Below the pieces are notes generated by a model. That model saw only the letters and a list, made by a program, of their open reading frames with translations, had not been told where the DNA came from and searched no databases. The position numbers and the translations under genes were made by a program. Shown here one piece after another: positions 25,257 through 33,155 of a DNA stretch of 62,195 bases (positions are counted from its first letter, which is position 1; every line of letters begins with the position of its first letter). This DNA comes from Pseudomonas sp. C1C7. GTDB taxonomy: Bacteria > Pseudomonadota > Gammaproteobacteria > Pseudomonadales > Pseudomonadaceae. The DNA lies in contig NZ_JABFMP010000036.1 in NCBI RefSeq assembly GCF_013359595.1, positions 1-62,195 of the forward strand, read 5' to 3'.

Positions 25257-25341
25257 TGGTGCGGATGAAGAGACTCGAACTCTTACGCCTCGCGGCGCTG
25301 GAACCTAAATCCAGTGTGTCTACCAATTCCACCACATCCGC
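25257..25341 (-). tRNA. tRNA-Leu (TAG)
   Basis: An 85-nt class II tRNA with long variable arm: acceptor GCGGATG / CATCCGC, A73 and CCA. The anticodon loop TTTAGGT between CTGGA and TCCAG stems gives TAG, reading CUA/CUG leucine codons. Third gene of the operon. Confidence 0.97.
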
Positions 25342-25359
25342 GGCTTGAAGCTTTAAAAC

Positions 25360-25391
25360 AAAGGCGCCAGACCGTTAAATCTGGCGCCTTT
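25360..25391 (-). terminator. Intra-operon terminator-like hairpin
   Basis: AAAGGCGCCAGA - 8-nt loop - TCTGGCGCCTTT. The stem is identical to 25064-25095 with one loop difference, but the T run is interrupted (TTTGTTTTAAA). It lies between the first tRNA-His and tRNA-Leu and appears to be a duplicated tRNA-His tail. It may attenuate or guide processing. Confidence 0.7.
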
Positions 25392-25398
25392 CGAAATA

Positions 25399-25474
25399 TG
25401 GGGTGGACGATGGGGATCGAACCCACGACAACGGGAGTCACAATCCCGTGCTCTACCAACTGAGCTACGCCCAC
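25399..25474 (-). tRNA. tRNA-His (GTG), first copy
   Basis: Same cloverleaf as 25103-25178: GTGGGCG acceptor, TTGTGAC anticodon loop, C73, CCA, and G-1 at 25475. Second gene of the operon. Its downstream flank is also duplicated. Confidence 0.97.
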
Positions 25475-25506
25475 CATATCGCGCTACTTGTGCCAATGCA
25501 GCCTAA

Positions 25507-25583
25507 TGGCGCACCCGGCAGGACTCGAACCTGCGACCATCCGCTTAGAAGGCGGATGCTCTATCCAGCTGAGCTACGGGCGC
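25507..25583 (-). tRNA. tRNA-Arg (TCT)
   Basis: A 77-nt tRNA: acceptor GCGCCCG / CGGGTGC, G73 and CCA. The anticodon loop CTTCTAA in the stem TCCGC/GCGGA gives TCT, reading the rare AGA/AGG arginine codons. First gene of the Arg-His-Leu-His operon, the same order as beside folD in P. aeruginosa. Confidence 0.97.
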
Positions 25584-25699
25584 CTTATTAATCTGTACCC
25601 TTGAAGGACTACAAACTAAATGCTTTCCAGTCGTTGCAGAACCTCGATTCCGCTTGACCTTCTTAACCAGTGCTAGGCTGTGCCCGACAAGTGCGACGA

Positions 25700-25728
25700 A
25701 TAGTATAGAGCCACCTGTAGGTCGTCAA
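25700..25728 (-). promoter_or_regulatory. Sigma-70 promoter of the tRNA operon
   Basis: On the minus strand, -35 TTGACG (25723-25728), a 17-bp spacer, -10 TACTAT (25700-25705), then a CG-rich discriminator (TCGTCGCAC) typical of stringently controlled stable-RNA promoters. Confidence 0.7.
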
Positions 25729-25859
25729 ATCCTTTTTAAAAAAAATTCATTTAATTAAAGGAGTTAGGGGAATTTGCAGACCAAGCGCCTTTGCCCTCAC
25801 CGCATGACATGCGAGAATGCGCTCTCTTTTTTTCCCCTCTCGATGGTTAATCACGCGCA

Positions 25860-26714
25860 ATGACTGCACAACTTATCGACGGCAAATCGATCGCCGCCAG
25901 CCTGCGCCAGCAGATCGCCCAACGCGTCAACGAGCGTCGCCAGCAAGGCTTGCGCACGCCAGGCCTCGCGGTGATCCTGGTCGGCAGCGATCCTGCCTCT
26001 CAGGTTTATGTCTCGCACAAGCGTAAAGACTGTGAAGAGGTCGGCTTCCTGTCCCAGGCCTACGACCTGCCTTCCGAAACCACTCAAGAAGCCTTGACCG
26101 ATCTGATCGATCGCCTCAACGACGACCCGGCAATCGACGGCGTCCTGTTGCAGCTTCCCCTCCCTGAACACCTGGACGCCTCGAAACTGCTCGAGCGCAT
26201 TCGTCCGGACAAAGACGTCGACGGTTTCCACCCTTATAACGTCGGTCGCCTGGCCCAACGCATCCCGCTGCTGCGTCCATGCACCCCCAAAGGCATCATG
26301 ACCCTGCTGGAAAGCACCGGTGCCGACCTGTACGGGATGGACGCCGTCGTCGTCGGCGCTTCCAACATCGTCGGCCGTCCGATGGCGATGGAACTGCTGC
26401 TGGCCGGTTGCACCGTGACCGTCACCCATCGTTTCACCAAGGACCTGGCCGGTCACGTCGGTCGTGCCGACCTGGTGGTCGTTGCCGCCGGCAAGCCTGG
26501 CCTGGTCAAGGGCGAGTGGATCAAGGAAGGCGCGATCGTGATCGACGTCGGCATCAACCGCCAGGAAGACGGCAAGCTGGTCGGCGACGTTGTCTACGAA
26601 ACCGCCCTGCCCCGCGCCAGCTGGATCACTCCGGTGCCGGGTGGCGTAGGCCCGATGACTCGCGCCTGCCTGCTGGAAAACACCCTGTACGCCGCAGAAG
26701 CCCTGCACAGCTGA
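25860..26714 (+). CDS. folD: Bifunctional methylene-tetrahydrofolate dehydrogenase/cyclohydrolase
   Basis: A 284-aa cytoplasmic enzyme interconverting 5,10-methylene-THF, 5,10-methenyl-THF and 10-formyl-THF with NADP+. It shows the catalytic-Lys region YVSHKRKDCEEVGF, DVDGFHPYNVG, the CTPKGIMTLLE motif and the Rossmann segment VVGASNIVGRPMAMELL. C-terminal PVPGGVGPMTRACLLENT is family typical. It is divergent from the tRNA operon. A strong terminator follows. Confidence 0.97.
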   Translation: MTAQLIDGKSIAASLRQQIAQRVNERRQQGLRTPGLAVILVGSDPASQVYVSHKRKDCEEVGFLSQAYDLPSETTQEALTDLIDRLNDDPAIDGVLLQLPLPEHLDASKLLERIRPDKDVDGFHPYNVGRLAQRIPLLRPCTPKGIMTLLESTGADLYGMDAVVVGASNIVGRPMAMELLLAGCTVTVTHRFTKDLAGHVGRADLVVVAAGKPGLVKGEWIKEGAIVIDVGINRQEDGKLVGDVVYETALPRASWITPVPGGVGPMTRACLLENTLYAAEALHS

Positions 26715-26746
26715 TACACACTGCTCAGGCAAATCAGCGACACAAG

Positions 26747-26768
26747 GAACCCCGCCACGGCGGGGTTC
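26747..26768 (+). terminator. folD terminator
   Basis: GAACCCCGCC - AC - GGCGGGGTTC, 10-bp stem followed by TTTTTT on the plus strand, 32 nt after the folD stop. Confidence 0.9.
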
Positions 26769-26951
26769 TTTTTTGCCTGCCGAACTGGCATGACCATCCG
26801 CCGGAAAGTGACTTTTTTTTCATGTTTCCAACGACTTTCACGCCACCCTCGAACAACCATCGACAGTTATTCAGCCATACTCCAGAATGTCGCGCTTTTA
26901 CGAAATAGCCCGTTACATAACGGCGTATCAACACTTTATGAGTCTGCCAGC

Positions 26952-27890
26952 GTGAAAATCCGTCTTTCCATCCTGAGCCTAGTTTTTGCACTTACAGGGA
27001 CTTTGATCACGCCTCTTGCCATCGCCGGCGAAACCACCGCCGCACCTCGAGACACCTCGAAACTCAAGCTCGCTTCCGGCAGTTCGCTGTTGCTGGATAT
27101 GCAGACCAACAAAGTCATCTACGCCAGCAATCCAGACGTGGTTGTACCCATCGCTTCGGTCAGCAAACTCATGACCGGCCTGGTTGTGGTCGAAGCCAAA
27201 CAGAACATGGATGAGTACATCAACATCGACATCAGCAACACGCCGGAAATGAAAGGCGTGTTTTCCCGGGTCAAGCTCAAGAGCGAAATGCCGCGCCGGG
27301 AAATGCTGCTGATTGCCCTGATGTCGTCCGAGAACCGCGCAGCCGCCAGCCTCGCGCACCACTACCCGGGCGGTTACGCCGCGTTCATCGCCGCGATGAA
27401 TGCCAAGGCCAAGGCGCTTGGGATGACCAACACGCACTTCGTCGAGCCGACCGGTCTGTCGCCGCGCAACGTCTCGACCGCTCGCGACCTGAGCAAGCTG
27501 CTGGTCGCCGCGCACAAGTACCCGCTGCTGACCGAGTTGAGCACCACCAAGGAAAAGACCGTGTCGTTCCGCAAGCCCAACTACAGCCTGGGTTTCCGTA
27601 ACACCGACCACCTGGTGCGCAAGCCGGACTGGAACATCGAGCTGACGAAAACCGGTTTCACCAACGAAGCCGGCCACTGCCTGGTGCTGGTAACGTACAT
27701 GGGCAATCGCAAGGTGGCGATGGTCATCCTCGATGCCTACGGCAAGTACACCCACTTTGCCGACGCCAGTCGCCTGCGCAATTGGGTCGAGACCGGCAGA
27801 AGCGCCGATGTGCCTTCCGTTGCCCTGCAATACAAATCGGACAAGAACCTCAAGCAGCGCCAGAGCGGTGTGGTCGAGGCTTCGAAGTAA
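26952..27890 (+). CDS. pbpG: D-alanyl-D-alanine endopeptidase (penicillin-binding protein 7 type)
   Basis: A 312-aa periplasmic peptidase of the SxxK family that cuts peptidoglycan cross-links. Motifs are SVSK (69-72, nucleophile Ser69), SEN (126-128) and KTG in LTKTGFTNEAG. A signal peptide covers the first ~26 residues (KIRLSILSLVFALTG... to AIAG). The GTG at 26952 is chosen because it opens directly onto the signal peptide. The longer frame from 26790 adds 54 residues of non-signal sequence. Weak ribosome site. Followed by a bidirectional terminator. Confidence 0.92.
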   Translation: MKIRLSILSLVFALTGTLITPLAIAGETTAAPRDTSKLKLASGSSLLLDMQTNKVIYASNPDVVVPIASVSKLMTGLVVVEAKQNMDEYINIDISNTPEMKGVFSRVKLKSEMPRREMLLIALMSSENRAAASLAHHYPGGYAAFIAAMNAKAKALGMTNTHFVEPTGLSPRNVSTARDLSKLLVAAHKYPLLTELSTTKEKTVSFRKPNYSLGFRNTDHLVRKPDWNIELTKTGFTNEAGHCLVLVTYMGNRKVAMVILDAYGKYTHFADASRLRNWVETGRSADVPSVALQYKSDKNLKQRQSGVVEASK

Positions 27891-27910
27891 CAACGCAATC
27901 GACAATAAAA

Positions 27911-27930
27911 AACCCCGACTTGTCGGGGTT
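27911..27930. terminator. Bidirectional terminator
   Basis: AACCCCGA - CTTG - TCGGGGTT with six A before and six T after. It serves pbpG on the plus strand and the small-gene pair on the minus strand. Confidence 0.92.
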
Positions 27931-27944
27931 TTTTATTGCTCCAA

Positions 27945-28160
27945 TCAATCATTCGGCAACGGCATCTGATCGTCATCCGGAATGCCATCCCCCTTGCTCG
28001 GATCGTTCCAGCCCTTGGGATGTTCCGTCGGCGCCACGGCCGGCCGGGCCAGCGGATCACGCAACGGGCTGTCCGGATCCATCACCGGATCGACACTTTC
28101 TTCAGGCGTCGTCGGAACATTTTCCGGACGTTTGTCGTTGAAACTCGAGTCAGTAGACAT
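27945..28160 (-). CDS. Small Asp/Pro-rich hypothetical protein (71 aa)
   Basis: Begins MSTDSSFNDKRPENVP and is rich in Pro and Asp (DPVMDPDSPLRDPLARP, PDDDQMPLPND), so probably disordered. GGAGGTGCGT before the ATG supports the start at 28160 rather than an upstream ATG. It lies 17 nt after the similar 68-aa gene, so the two form an operon. No domain recognised. Composition resembles stress-associated disordered proteins, but that is only an impression. Confidence 0.75.
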   Translation of the reverse strand: MSTDSSFNDKRPENVPTTPEESVDPVMDPDSPLRDPLARPAVAPTEHPKGWNDPSKGDGIPDDDQMPLPND

Positions 28161-28177
28161 ACGCACCTCCATCGCAG

Positions 28178-28384
28178 CTAGGGTTTCAGATCACCAAGCG
28201 GGTCATAGGGTTTTGACGGCGCCTTGGGATTGTCACCCGGTTTCACGTCTTTGGGTGCCTTGGCGGGCCCGACGGGATCGACCTGGGGGTCGTCGAGGTC
28301 CGGGGAATCGGGATCGAACCCCAACTCATCGCCAGACGAATGCTCGGATGAGTGTGGACCGGAAGGGGTATTGGAATGTGCCAT
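28178..28384 (-). CDS. Small Asp/Pro-rich hypothetical protein (68 aa)
   Basis: Begins MAHSNTPSGPHSSEHSSG and continues with Asp/Pro/Lys-rich sequence (DPDSPDLDDPQVDPVGPAK, KPYDPLGDLKP). The start at 28384 has AGGAGGTGTCC before it. A GTG six bases upstream is too close to that site. Same composition as the next gene, suggesting an old duplication or a shared role. No function assigned. Confidence 0.75.
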   Translation of the reverse strand: MAHSNTPSGPHSSEHSSGDELGFDPDSPDLDDPQVDPVGPAKAPKDVKPGDNPKAPSKPYDPLGDLKP

Positions 28385-28476
28385 GGACACCTCCTGTGAA
28401 CGAAGCCCGGAACTTGCGGGCCTTGTCCTTCAGATGGCCTGCATGCAGTACGGTGCCCGGCAAATGACGAACGGCC

Positions 28477-29148
28477 TCAGTGCGCCGACAACGCCTGCCT
28501 GGCCTGGGCTGCCGCCTGCTCCCGGCCGGCTTGGGCCAGATCATTGGCCGCCTTGAGCCAGCGCTGCCTGTCGACTTCGGCCGGAATCTGCGTCGGTGAC
28601 TGAATCAGCACCGCCCAGCCGCCGGCGTCCTTGAACGCCGATTCGAACGAGCCGAAGCTCATCATCAACCGCTGCTCCATGCCCGCGCGCAGCAGCACGG
28701 TCTGCTTCTGGCGGTTATATCCGGACAGAATGGCATAACGCGGTTCGGACCAGAGCGCCGTGCCTTCGGTGAAGCGCACCATCACCGGGAAACCCGCCGC
28801 CACCTGGGTCAACAAGGCCGGCAGATTGTTGTCCAGGGGATAAACCACCATGCCGTATTCCCGGGCGACGTTCTGAATGTTCTGCTGCAACTGAGCCTCG
28901 CCGCCCGGCACATGCAACGATTTCTCGAGCAGCCCCGGCGTGATCACGATGCCTTGCTGGGACAGCATGCTGGCCAGCACCTGCGGCCCGCTCTGATTGG
29001 CCACGCCGCGATAGAACCTGCCGCTGAGCTCTACCCGCTCCGGCAAACGCTTGATCTGTGGCGACACGCTGCCGGCGCAACCGGCAAGACCGGCAACACA
29101 ACCAACGATGACCGCCACTGATAGAAATCGAGAAATTACCCGCACCAT
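28477..29148 (-). CDS. C39-peptidase-like lipoprotein with Cys replaced by Ser
   Basis: A 223-aa predicted lipoprotein (lipobox LAGC, Cys24). The region around 46-180 resembles C39-type papain-like folds: YRGVANQSGPQVLASML, LHVPGGEAQLQQNIQNVAREYG, PVMVRFTEG and RYAILSGYNRQKQTVLLRAG. The usual catalytic Cys after Q is Ser53 (Q52-S53-G54-P55), so peptidase activity is doubtful. A C-terminal helix (about 185-223) may be a TPR-like or coiled segment. Start at 29148 has AGAGAGTGAGC before it. Envelope role unknown. Confidence 0.7.
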   Translation of the reverse strand: MVRVISRFLSVAVIVGCVAGLAGCAGSVSPQIKRLPERVELSGRFYRGVANQSGPQVLASMLSQQGIVITPGLLEKSLHVPGGEAQLQQNIQNVAREYGMVVYPLDNNLPALLTQVAAGFPVMVRFTEGTALWSEPRYAILSGYNRQKQTVLLRAGMEQRLMMSFGSFESAFKDAGGWAVLIQSPTQIPAEVDRQRWLKAANDLAQAGREQAAAQARQALSAH

Positions 29149-29372
29149 GCTCACTCTCTTGTTCAGACGCCAGGCAATCCGCTTCCCGGCTTGGCTGTGG
29201 ATCATAGGACGCCCGGCGGCGTCGGTATAGCCTTAACCGGTAGTCGAAGGCTTTCGATAGAGCGAACTGGTTGGTGACAGTCGACCTTCGGTCAATAGCT
29301 TGAAACACGGTAGCGACTAGACTGTCACTTGCAAGGTGCGTGTGCCCGCCGCAGGGCAAAGAGGAGGCATCA

Positions 29373-29540
29373 ATGAGCCTGACAATGACGATCGTGATGT
29401 TGATTTCCGGCTGGCTGGCCGTTGCCGCCGCCATGTTGTGGGGCGTTCTGCGCATTGCGCGTCGCCACCATCATCCCGTTCAACCGGCCAAACGGGTACA
29501 GCCCGAAAAAACCACGAGGCGTCACGCCACCGCCCACTGA
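29373..29540 (+). CDS. Small single-pass membrane protein (55 aa)
   Basis: Start ATG at 29373 after AGAGGAGGCATCA (strong Shine-Dalgarno). Residues 2-27 form one hydrophobic segment (LTMTIVMLISGWLAVAAAML), followed by a basic His/Arg/Lys-rich cytoplasmic tail. Monocistronic, ending at the shared terminator. No family recognised. Confidence 0.7.
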   Translation: MSLTMTIVMLISGWLAVAAAMLWGVLRIARRHHHPVQPAKRVQPEKTTRRHATAH

Positions 29541-29570
29541 CGTGCCCTTTCAATCCTTCAGATAAAAAAA

Positions 29571-29604
29571 CGGCCGCCTGCTGTCTTTCGAGAGCAGGCG
29601 GCCG
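29571..29604. terminator. Bidirectional terminator
   Basis: CGGCCGCCTGCT - 10-nt loop - AGCAGGCGGCCG, 12-bp stem with A7 before and TTT after. It separates the small plus-strand gene from the TerC-family gene. Confidence 0.9.
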
Positions 29605-29621
29605 TTTCATTTCAGCCCAGG

Positions 29622-30371
29622 TTACGCTTCAGCGGTCAGACGCTTCTGCTTGGCCCGGCGGGACATCATGTTCAGCACTTCAATCGCCGCCGAGAACGCC
29701 ATCGCCGCGTAGACGTACCCTTTCGGTACATGGGCGCCGAAGCCTTCGGCGATAAGCGTCATGCCGATCATAATCAGGAACCCCAGGGCCAGCATCACCA
29801 CCGTCGGGTTGTCGTTGATGAACTTGGCCAGCGGATCAGCCGCCAGCAACATCACCAGTACCGACACCACCACCGCGATGATCATGATCGGCAAGTGCTC
29901 GGTCATGCCGACAGCGGTAATGATGCTGTCGATGGAGAACACCATGTCCAGCATCAGGATCTGGCCGATCGCCGCGGCAAAGCCCAGGGTCACGGTGGAG
30001 GTCTTCGACGTCGGATCGTCCGGCGCCGGGTCCATGCTGTGATGGATCTCGGTGGTGGCTTTCCACAACAGGAACAGGCCGCCGGCGATCAGGATCATGT
30101 CTTTCCAGGAGAACGCATGGCCGAGAATATCGATCACCGGCTCCGTCAACTGGACGATGAAGGCGATGGTACTCAGCAGGCCCAGACGCAGGATCAGCGC
30201 CATGCCGATACCGATTCGCCGTGCCTTCTGCCGGTGCTGCTCGGGCAGTTTATTGGTCAGGATCGAGATGAAGATCAGGTTATCGATGCCGAGCACGATT
30301 TCCATCACCACCAGGGTGGCCAGCGCGATCCACGCGGTAGGGCTGGCGGCTAGCTGTAAAAGGTATTCCAT
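29622..30371 (-). CDS. TerC family integral membrane protein
   Basis: A 249-aa inner-membrane protein with seven or so helices. Family signatures are VMEIVLGIDNLIFISIL (helix 1, conserved Glu/Asp) and MLDMVFSIDSIITAVGM. TerC-family proteins are linked to tellurite resistance and to metal (Mn/Ca) loading of exported proteins. It lies 28 nt after a small lipoprotein gene, so the two are co-transcribed. No yybP-ykoY-type leader is visible because the upstream gap is too short. Confidence 0.88.
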   Translation of the reverse strand: MEYLLQLAASPTAWIALATLVVMEIVLGIDNLIFISILTNKLPEQHRQKARRIGIGMALILRLGLLSTIAFIVQLTEPVIDILGHAFSWKDMILIAGGLFLLWKATTEIHHSMDPAPDDPTSKTSTVTLGFAAAIGQILMLDMVFSIDSIITAVGMTEHLPIMIIAVVVSVLVMLLAADPLAKFINDNPTVVMLALGFLIMIGMTLIAEGFGAHVPKGYVYAAMAFSAAIEVLNMMSRRAKQKRLTAEA

Positions 30372-30399
30372 GGGTCAGTCCTGACTCGCTGTAGACGGT

Positions 30400-30642
30400 T
30401 TAGATTTCCTGGGAGGACGATTCGGTTTTTTCCGAGTCTTTTTCCGCCGGTTCTTTTTTGCTGATCAAGCCGCCAGTGGCTTCGCTGAGCGCCTGTTCGG
30501 CGGCCTTGTGGGTGTCGTCGATGGCCTGCTTGGCACTTTCGGCAGCCTTGCCCATCAGTTGCTGGGCGCTCTTTTCGGCCTGATCGCAACCGGCCAGAAC
30601 CAGTAAAGACGTAATCAGCAGCGCCGTGGTTTTAAGCTTCAT
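30400..30642 (-). CDS. Small helical lipoprotein (80 aa)
   Basis: Signal peptide with lipobox LAGC (Cys19), then a predominantly helical Ala/Glu/Lys-rich chain (AEKSAQQLMGKAAESAKQAI...). It resembles small envelope lipoproteins of unknown role. First gene of the unit with the TerC-family gene downstream. Confidence 0.75.
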   Translation of the reverse strand: MKLKTTALLITSLLVLAGCDQAEKSAQQLMGKAAESAKQAIDDTHKAAEQALSEATGGLISKKEPAEKDSEKTESSSQEI

Positions 30643-30664
30643 GATGTTTTCCTCGATAGAACGA

Positions 30665-30688
30665 AACGGGCCACAGCGATGGCCCGTT
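30665..30688. promoter_or_regulatory. Inverted repeat in the lipoprotein/nhaR intergenic region
   Basis: AACGGGCCA - 6 nt - TGGCCCGTT, a perfect 9-bp inverted repeat 22 bp before the lipoprotein ATG. It would form a hairpin in the leader of the minus-strand transcript, or it could be an operator. No U tract, so not a clear terminator. Confidence 0.4.
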
Positions 30689-30818
30689 GATAGCGATGCA
30701 TTCTAGGGAGATGAACACTTCAGGAAAATTCGTATTTTTGGCGTATATACTTCGATATTTACGAATTATTTCCCTGTAGGAGCTGTGCAGGGGGATGTGT
30801 ACGAGGAATTACATCTAC

Positions 30819-31718
30819 ATGCTGAACTACCGCCAACTGCACTACTTCTGGGTCGTCGCCAAGACCGGCAGTATCGTGCGCGCCTGCGAGCAGCTGAACC
30901 TGACGCCCCAGACCATCAGCGGGCAGATTTCCCTGTTCGAACAAACCTACGGGATCGAGCTGTTCCGCCGGGTCGGCCGGCAGTTGGAGCTGACCGAAGC
31001 CGGTCGCCAAACCCTGCCCTACGCCGAACAAATGTTTCAGCTGGGTGGCGAATTGGAACTGATGCTGCGGGCGCAACCCAATGAACAGCAGATCCTGTTT
31101 CGGGTCGGCGTGGCCGATGTGGTGCCCAAGTCCATCGTCTACCGCCTGATCGCGCCGACCATGGAGTTGACCGAACCGCTGCGCATCACCTGCCGCGAAG
31201 ACAAGCTCGAGCGATTGCTGGCGGACCTGGCCATCCAGCGCCTGGACCTGGTGATTTCCGACAGCCCAATGCCGACCCACCTGGACATCAAGGGCTACAG
31301 CCAGAAACTCGGCGAATGCGGGATCAGCTTCTTCGCCACCGCAGAGCTGGCCACCCGTTACGGCCAGGACTTCCCCCGCAGCCTGCACGGCGCACCGCTG
31401 CTGATTCCCGGGGCGGAAACCGTGGTGCGCAGCCGCTTGCAGCGCTGGTTCGCCGAGCAGCAGATCCAGCCACAGATCGTCGGCGAGTTCGATGACAGTG
31501 CCTTGATGCAGGCCTTCGGCCAGTCCGGCAGCGGGATTTTCATCGGCCCCAGCGTGATCGCCGACGAGGTGAAACGCCAGATGGGCGTGGAGGTGATTGG
31601 CCAGACCGACGCGGTGAGCGAGTCGTTCTACGCCATTTCGGTGGATCGCAAGGTCAAGCACCCCGGCATTGTCGCCATTACCGAAGGTGCCCGACGCGAG
31701 CTGTTTACGGCGCTGTAA
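30819..31718 (+). CDS. nhaR: LysR-family transcriptional activator NhaR
   Basis: A 299-aa regulator. The N-terminal helix-turn-helix LNYRQLHYFWVVAKTGSIVRACEQLNLTPQTISGQI is the characteristic NhaR sequence, followed by a periplasmic-binding-like sensor domain. NhaR responds to Na+ and activates nhaA-type antiporter genes in E. coli. The start at 30819 has GAGGAAT at good spacing. A start at 30795 is possible. Its 3' end overlaps the convergent MFS gene by 14 nt. Confidence 0.88.
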   Translation: MLNYRQLHYFWVVAKTGSIVRACEQLNLTPQTISGQISLFEQTYGIELFRRVGRQLELTEAGRQTLPYAEQMFQLGGELELMLRAQPNEQQILFRVGVADVVPKSIVYRLIAPTMELTEPLRITCREDKLERLLADLAIQRLDLVISDSPMPTHLDIKGYSQKLGECGISFFATAELATRYGQDFPRSLHGAPLLIPGAETVVRSRLQRWFAEQQIQPQIVGEFDDSALMQAFGQSGSGIFIGPSVIADEVKRQMGVEVIGQTDAVSESFYAISVDRKVKHPGIVAITEGARRELFTAL

Positions 31719-32865
31719 CGGCGTCCCGAGGCTGGAAGGTCATCAGCGCGATGGCCAGCAGGATCGAGGCCAGGATCAATGCGGCGGCGGCAAAACCCAG
31801 GCCCTGCAGGCCGACGCTGTCGATCACCCGGCCGCCGATCATCGCGCCCAGACCGATCCCCAGGTTGGCCCCGGAGATGTTCAGCGAGGCGGCGAATGCC
31901 GGTGCTTCGGGGGCGGCCTTGATCAGACGCACATGGCTGACCAGAAACAGCGCCGCCTGGGTTATGCCCCAGATGCCCATCGCCGCCGCCAGCCCGTAGG
32001 GCGAATGGATGTTCGGCACCAGCGCCACCAGACCGGCAATCATGAAGGCGCAGAACATCATCGAAGCCACCAGCGGATGACGATCCACCGCACGTCCGCC
32101 CAGCGAGTTGCCGATCAGCCCCACCGCGCCGAAGCCCATCAGGCACCAGCCGACCACCGTGCCGTCGAACCCGGCCAAGCGCTCGAGGATGTCCGCCAGG
32201 TAGGTGTAGGCAGTGAACATGCCGCTGAACACCACGATCGACAGCAGCACATGGCCGACCATCAACGGGCTGTGCAGGATCTTGAATTGCGAGCGGAAGC
32301 TGACCTGATGCTGATGCAGGCTGGTTTTCGGCAGGTAGATGAACAGCAGCAACGCCTTGGCAAAAGCCACGATAGCCAGAATGGCGAAGGCGCTGCGCCA
32401 GCCGAACGCATCGCAAATAAGCGTACCCACCGGAATACCGAACACCGTGGCGCAGACGATGCCGAAGCCGATCTTGGCGATGGCGCGGCCGGCGTAGTCC
32501 GGGCCGACGATGTCCACCGCCGTCTCGCTGGCCAGCGCCCAGAACACCGGCAGGCCCAGGGCCGGAACCAGCCGGGCAAAGGCCATCACCCAGATGTTCG
32601 GCGCCAATGCTGCCAGGGTGTTGGCCAGGCCAAACATGATCAGGATCGAAATGAACAGCTTGCGCCGCTCGAAGCGGGCGAAGAACGCGGTGAGGAACGG
32701 CCCGAACGCGGCGACGGTGAAGGCGAACAGGGTCACCAGCAACCCGGCCTGGGGAATGCTGACGTCGAGATCACGGGCGATGGCCGGCAACAGGCCGACG
32801 ATGACGAACTCCGTTGTCAGCACGGTAAAACCGGCGGCCGACAGCAGAAGGATGGGAAACAGCAT
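31705..32865 (-). CDS. MFS transporter (DHA1-type drug/sugar efflux)
   Basis: A 386-aa 12-helix exporter related to AraJ/YdhP-type DHA1 proteins: TVLTTEFVIVGLLPAIARDLDVS, FARFERRKLFISILIMFGLAN, and the antiporter motif region IGFGIVCATVFGIPVGTLICDAFGWRSAF. Start at 32865 (ATG after GGAGTGTGC) is preferred to the GTG six bases upstream. It overlaps nhaR tail to tail, so antisense interference between the two transcripts is possible. Substrate unknown. Confidence 0.85.
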   Translation of the reverse strand: MLFPILLLSAAGFTVLTTEFVIVGLLPAIARDLDVSIPQAGLLVTLFAFTVAAFGPFLTAFFARFERRKLFISILIMFGLANTLAALAPNIWVMAFARLVPALGLPVFWALASETAVDIVGPDYAGRAIAKIGFGIVCATVFGIPVGTLICDAFGWRSAFAILAIVAFAKALLLFIYLPKTSLHQHQVSFRSQFKILHSPLMVGHVLLSIVVFSGMFTAYTYLADILERLAGFDGTVVGWCLMGFGAVGLIGNSLGGRAVDRHPLVASMMFCAFMIAGLVALVPNIHSPYGLAAAMGIWGITQAALFLVSHVRLIKAAPEAPAFAASLNISGANLGIGLGAMIGGRVIDSVGLQGLGFAAAALILASILLAIALMTFQPRDAVTAP

Positions 32866-33155
32866 GCACACTCCAGAAAAACGACAACACCAGCGCTAGC
32901 CCGAAGGCCCACTGGCAGATTGAAAATGAGGATGGCGAAGCTTAACAGAGTGTGTCCGATCAGGCTTGCACGAACCTGCAAATCGCCTCCGACATTTGGG
33001 TGGCAGATCGTCACAGGTCTGAAGATCGGACCTGCGCTGTGCTAAAGTCCGCGCCCCGAGAAACGTACCCCCTGAACATCGGCCTTTTTCGGCCTCGATG
33101 TCGCGTTACCCGCACCCTGTTTACCCGCACCTAATAAAATCCGAGATGCCGTTTT

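Noticed and set aside
25064..25583. tRNA operon as an integration site for a genomic island
   Set aside because: No integrase, no direct repeat of a tRNA 3' end at distance, and the flanking tig and folD genes are in the conserved housekeeping order.
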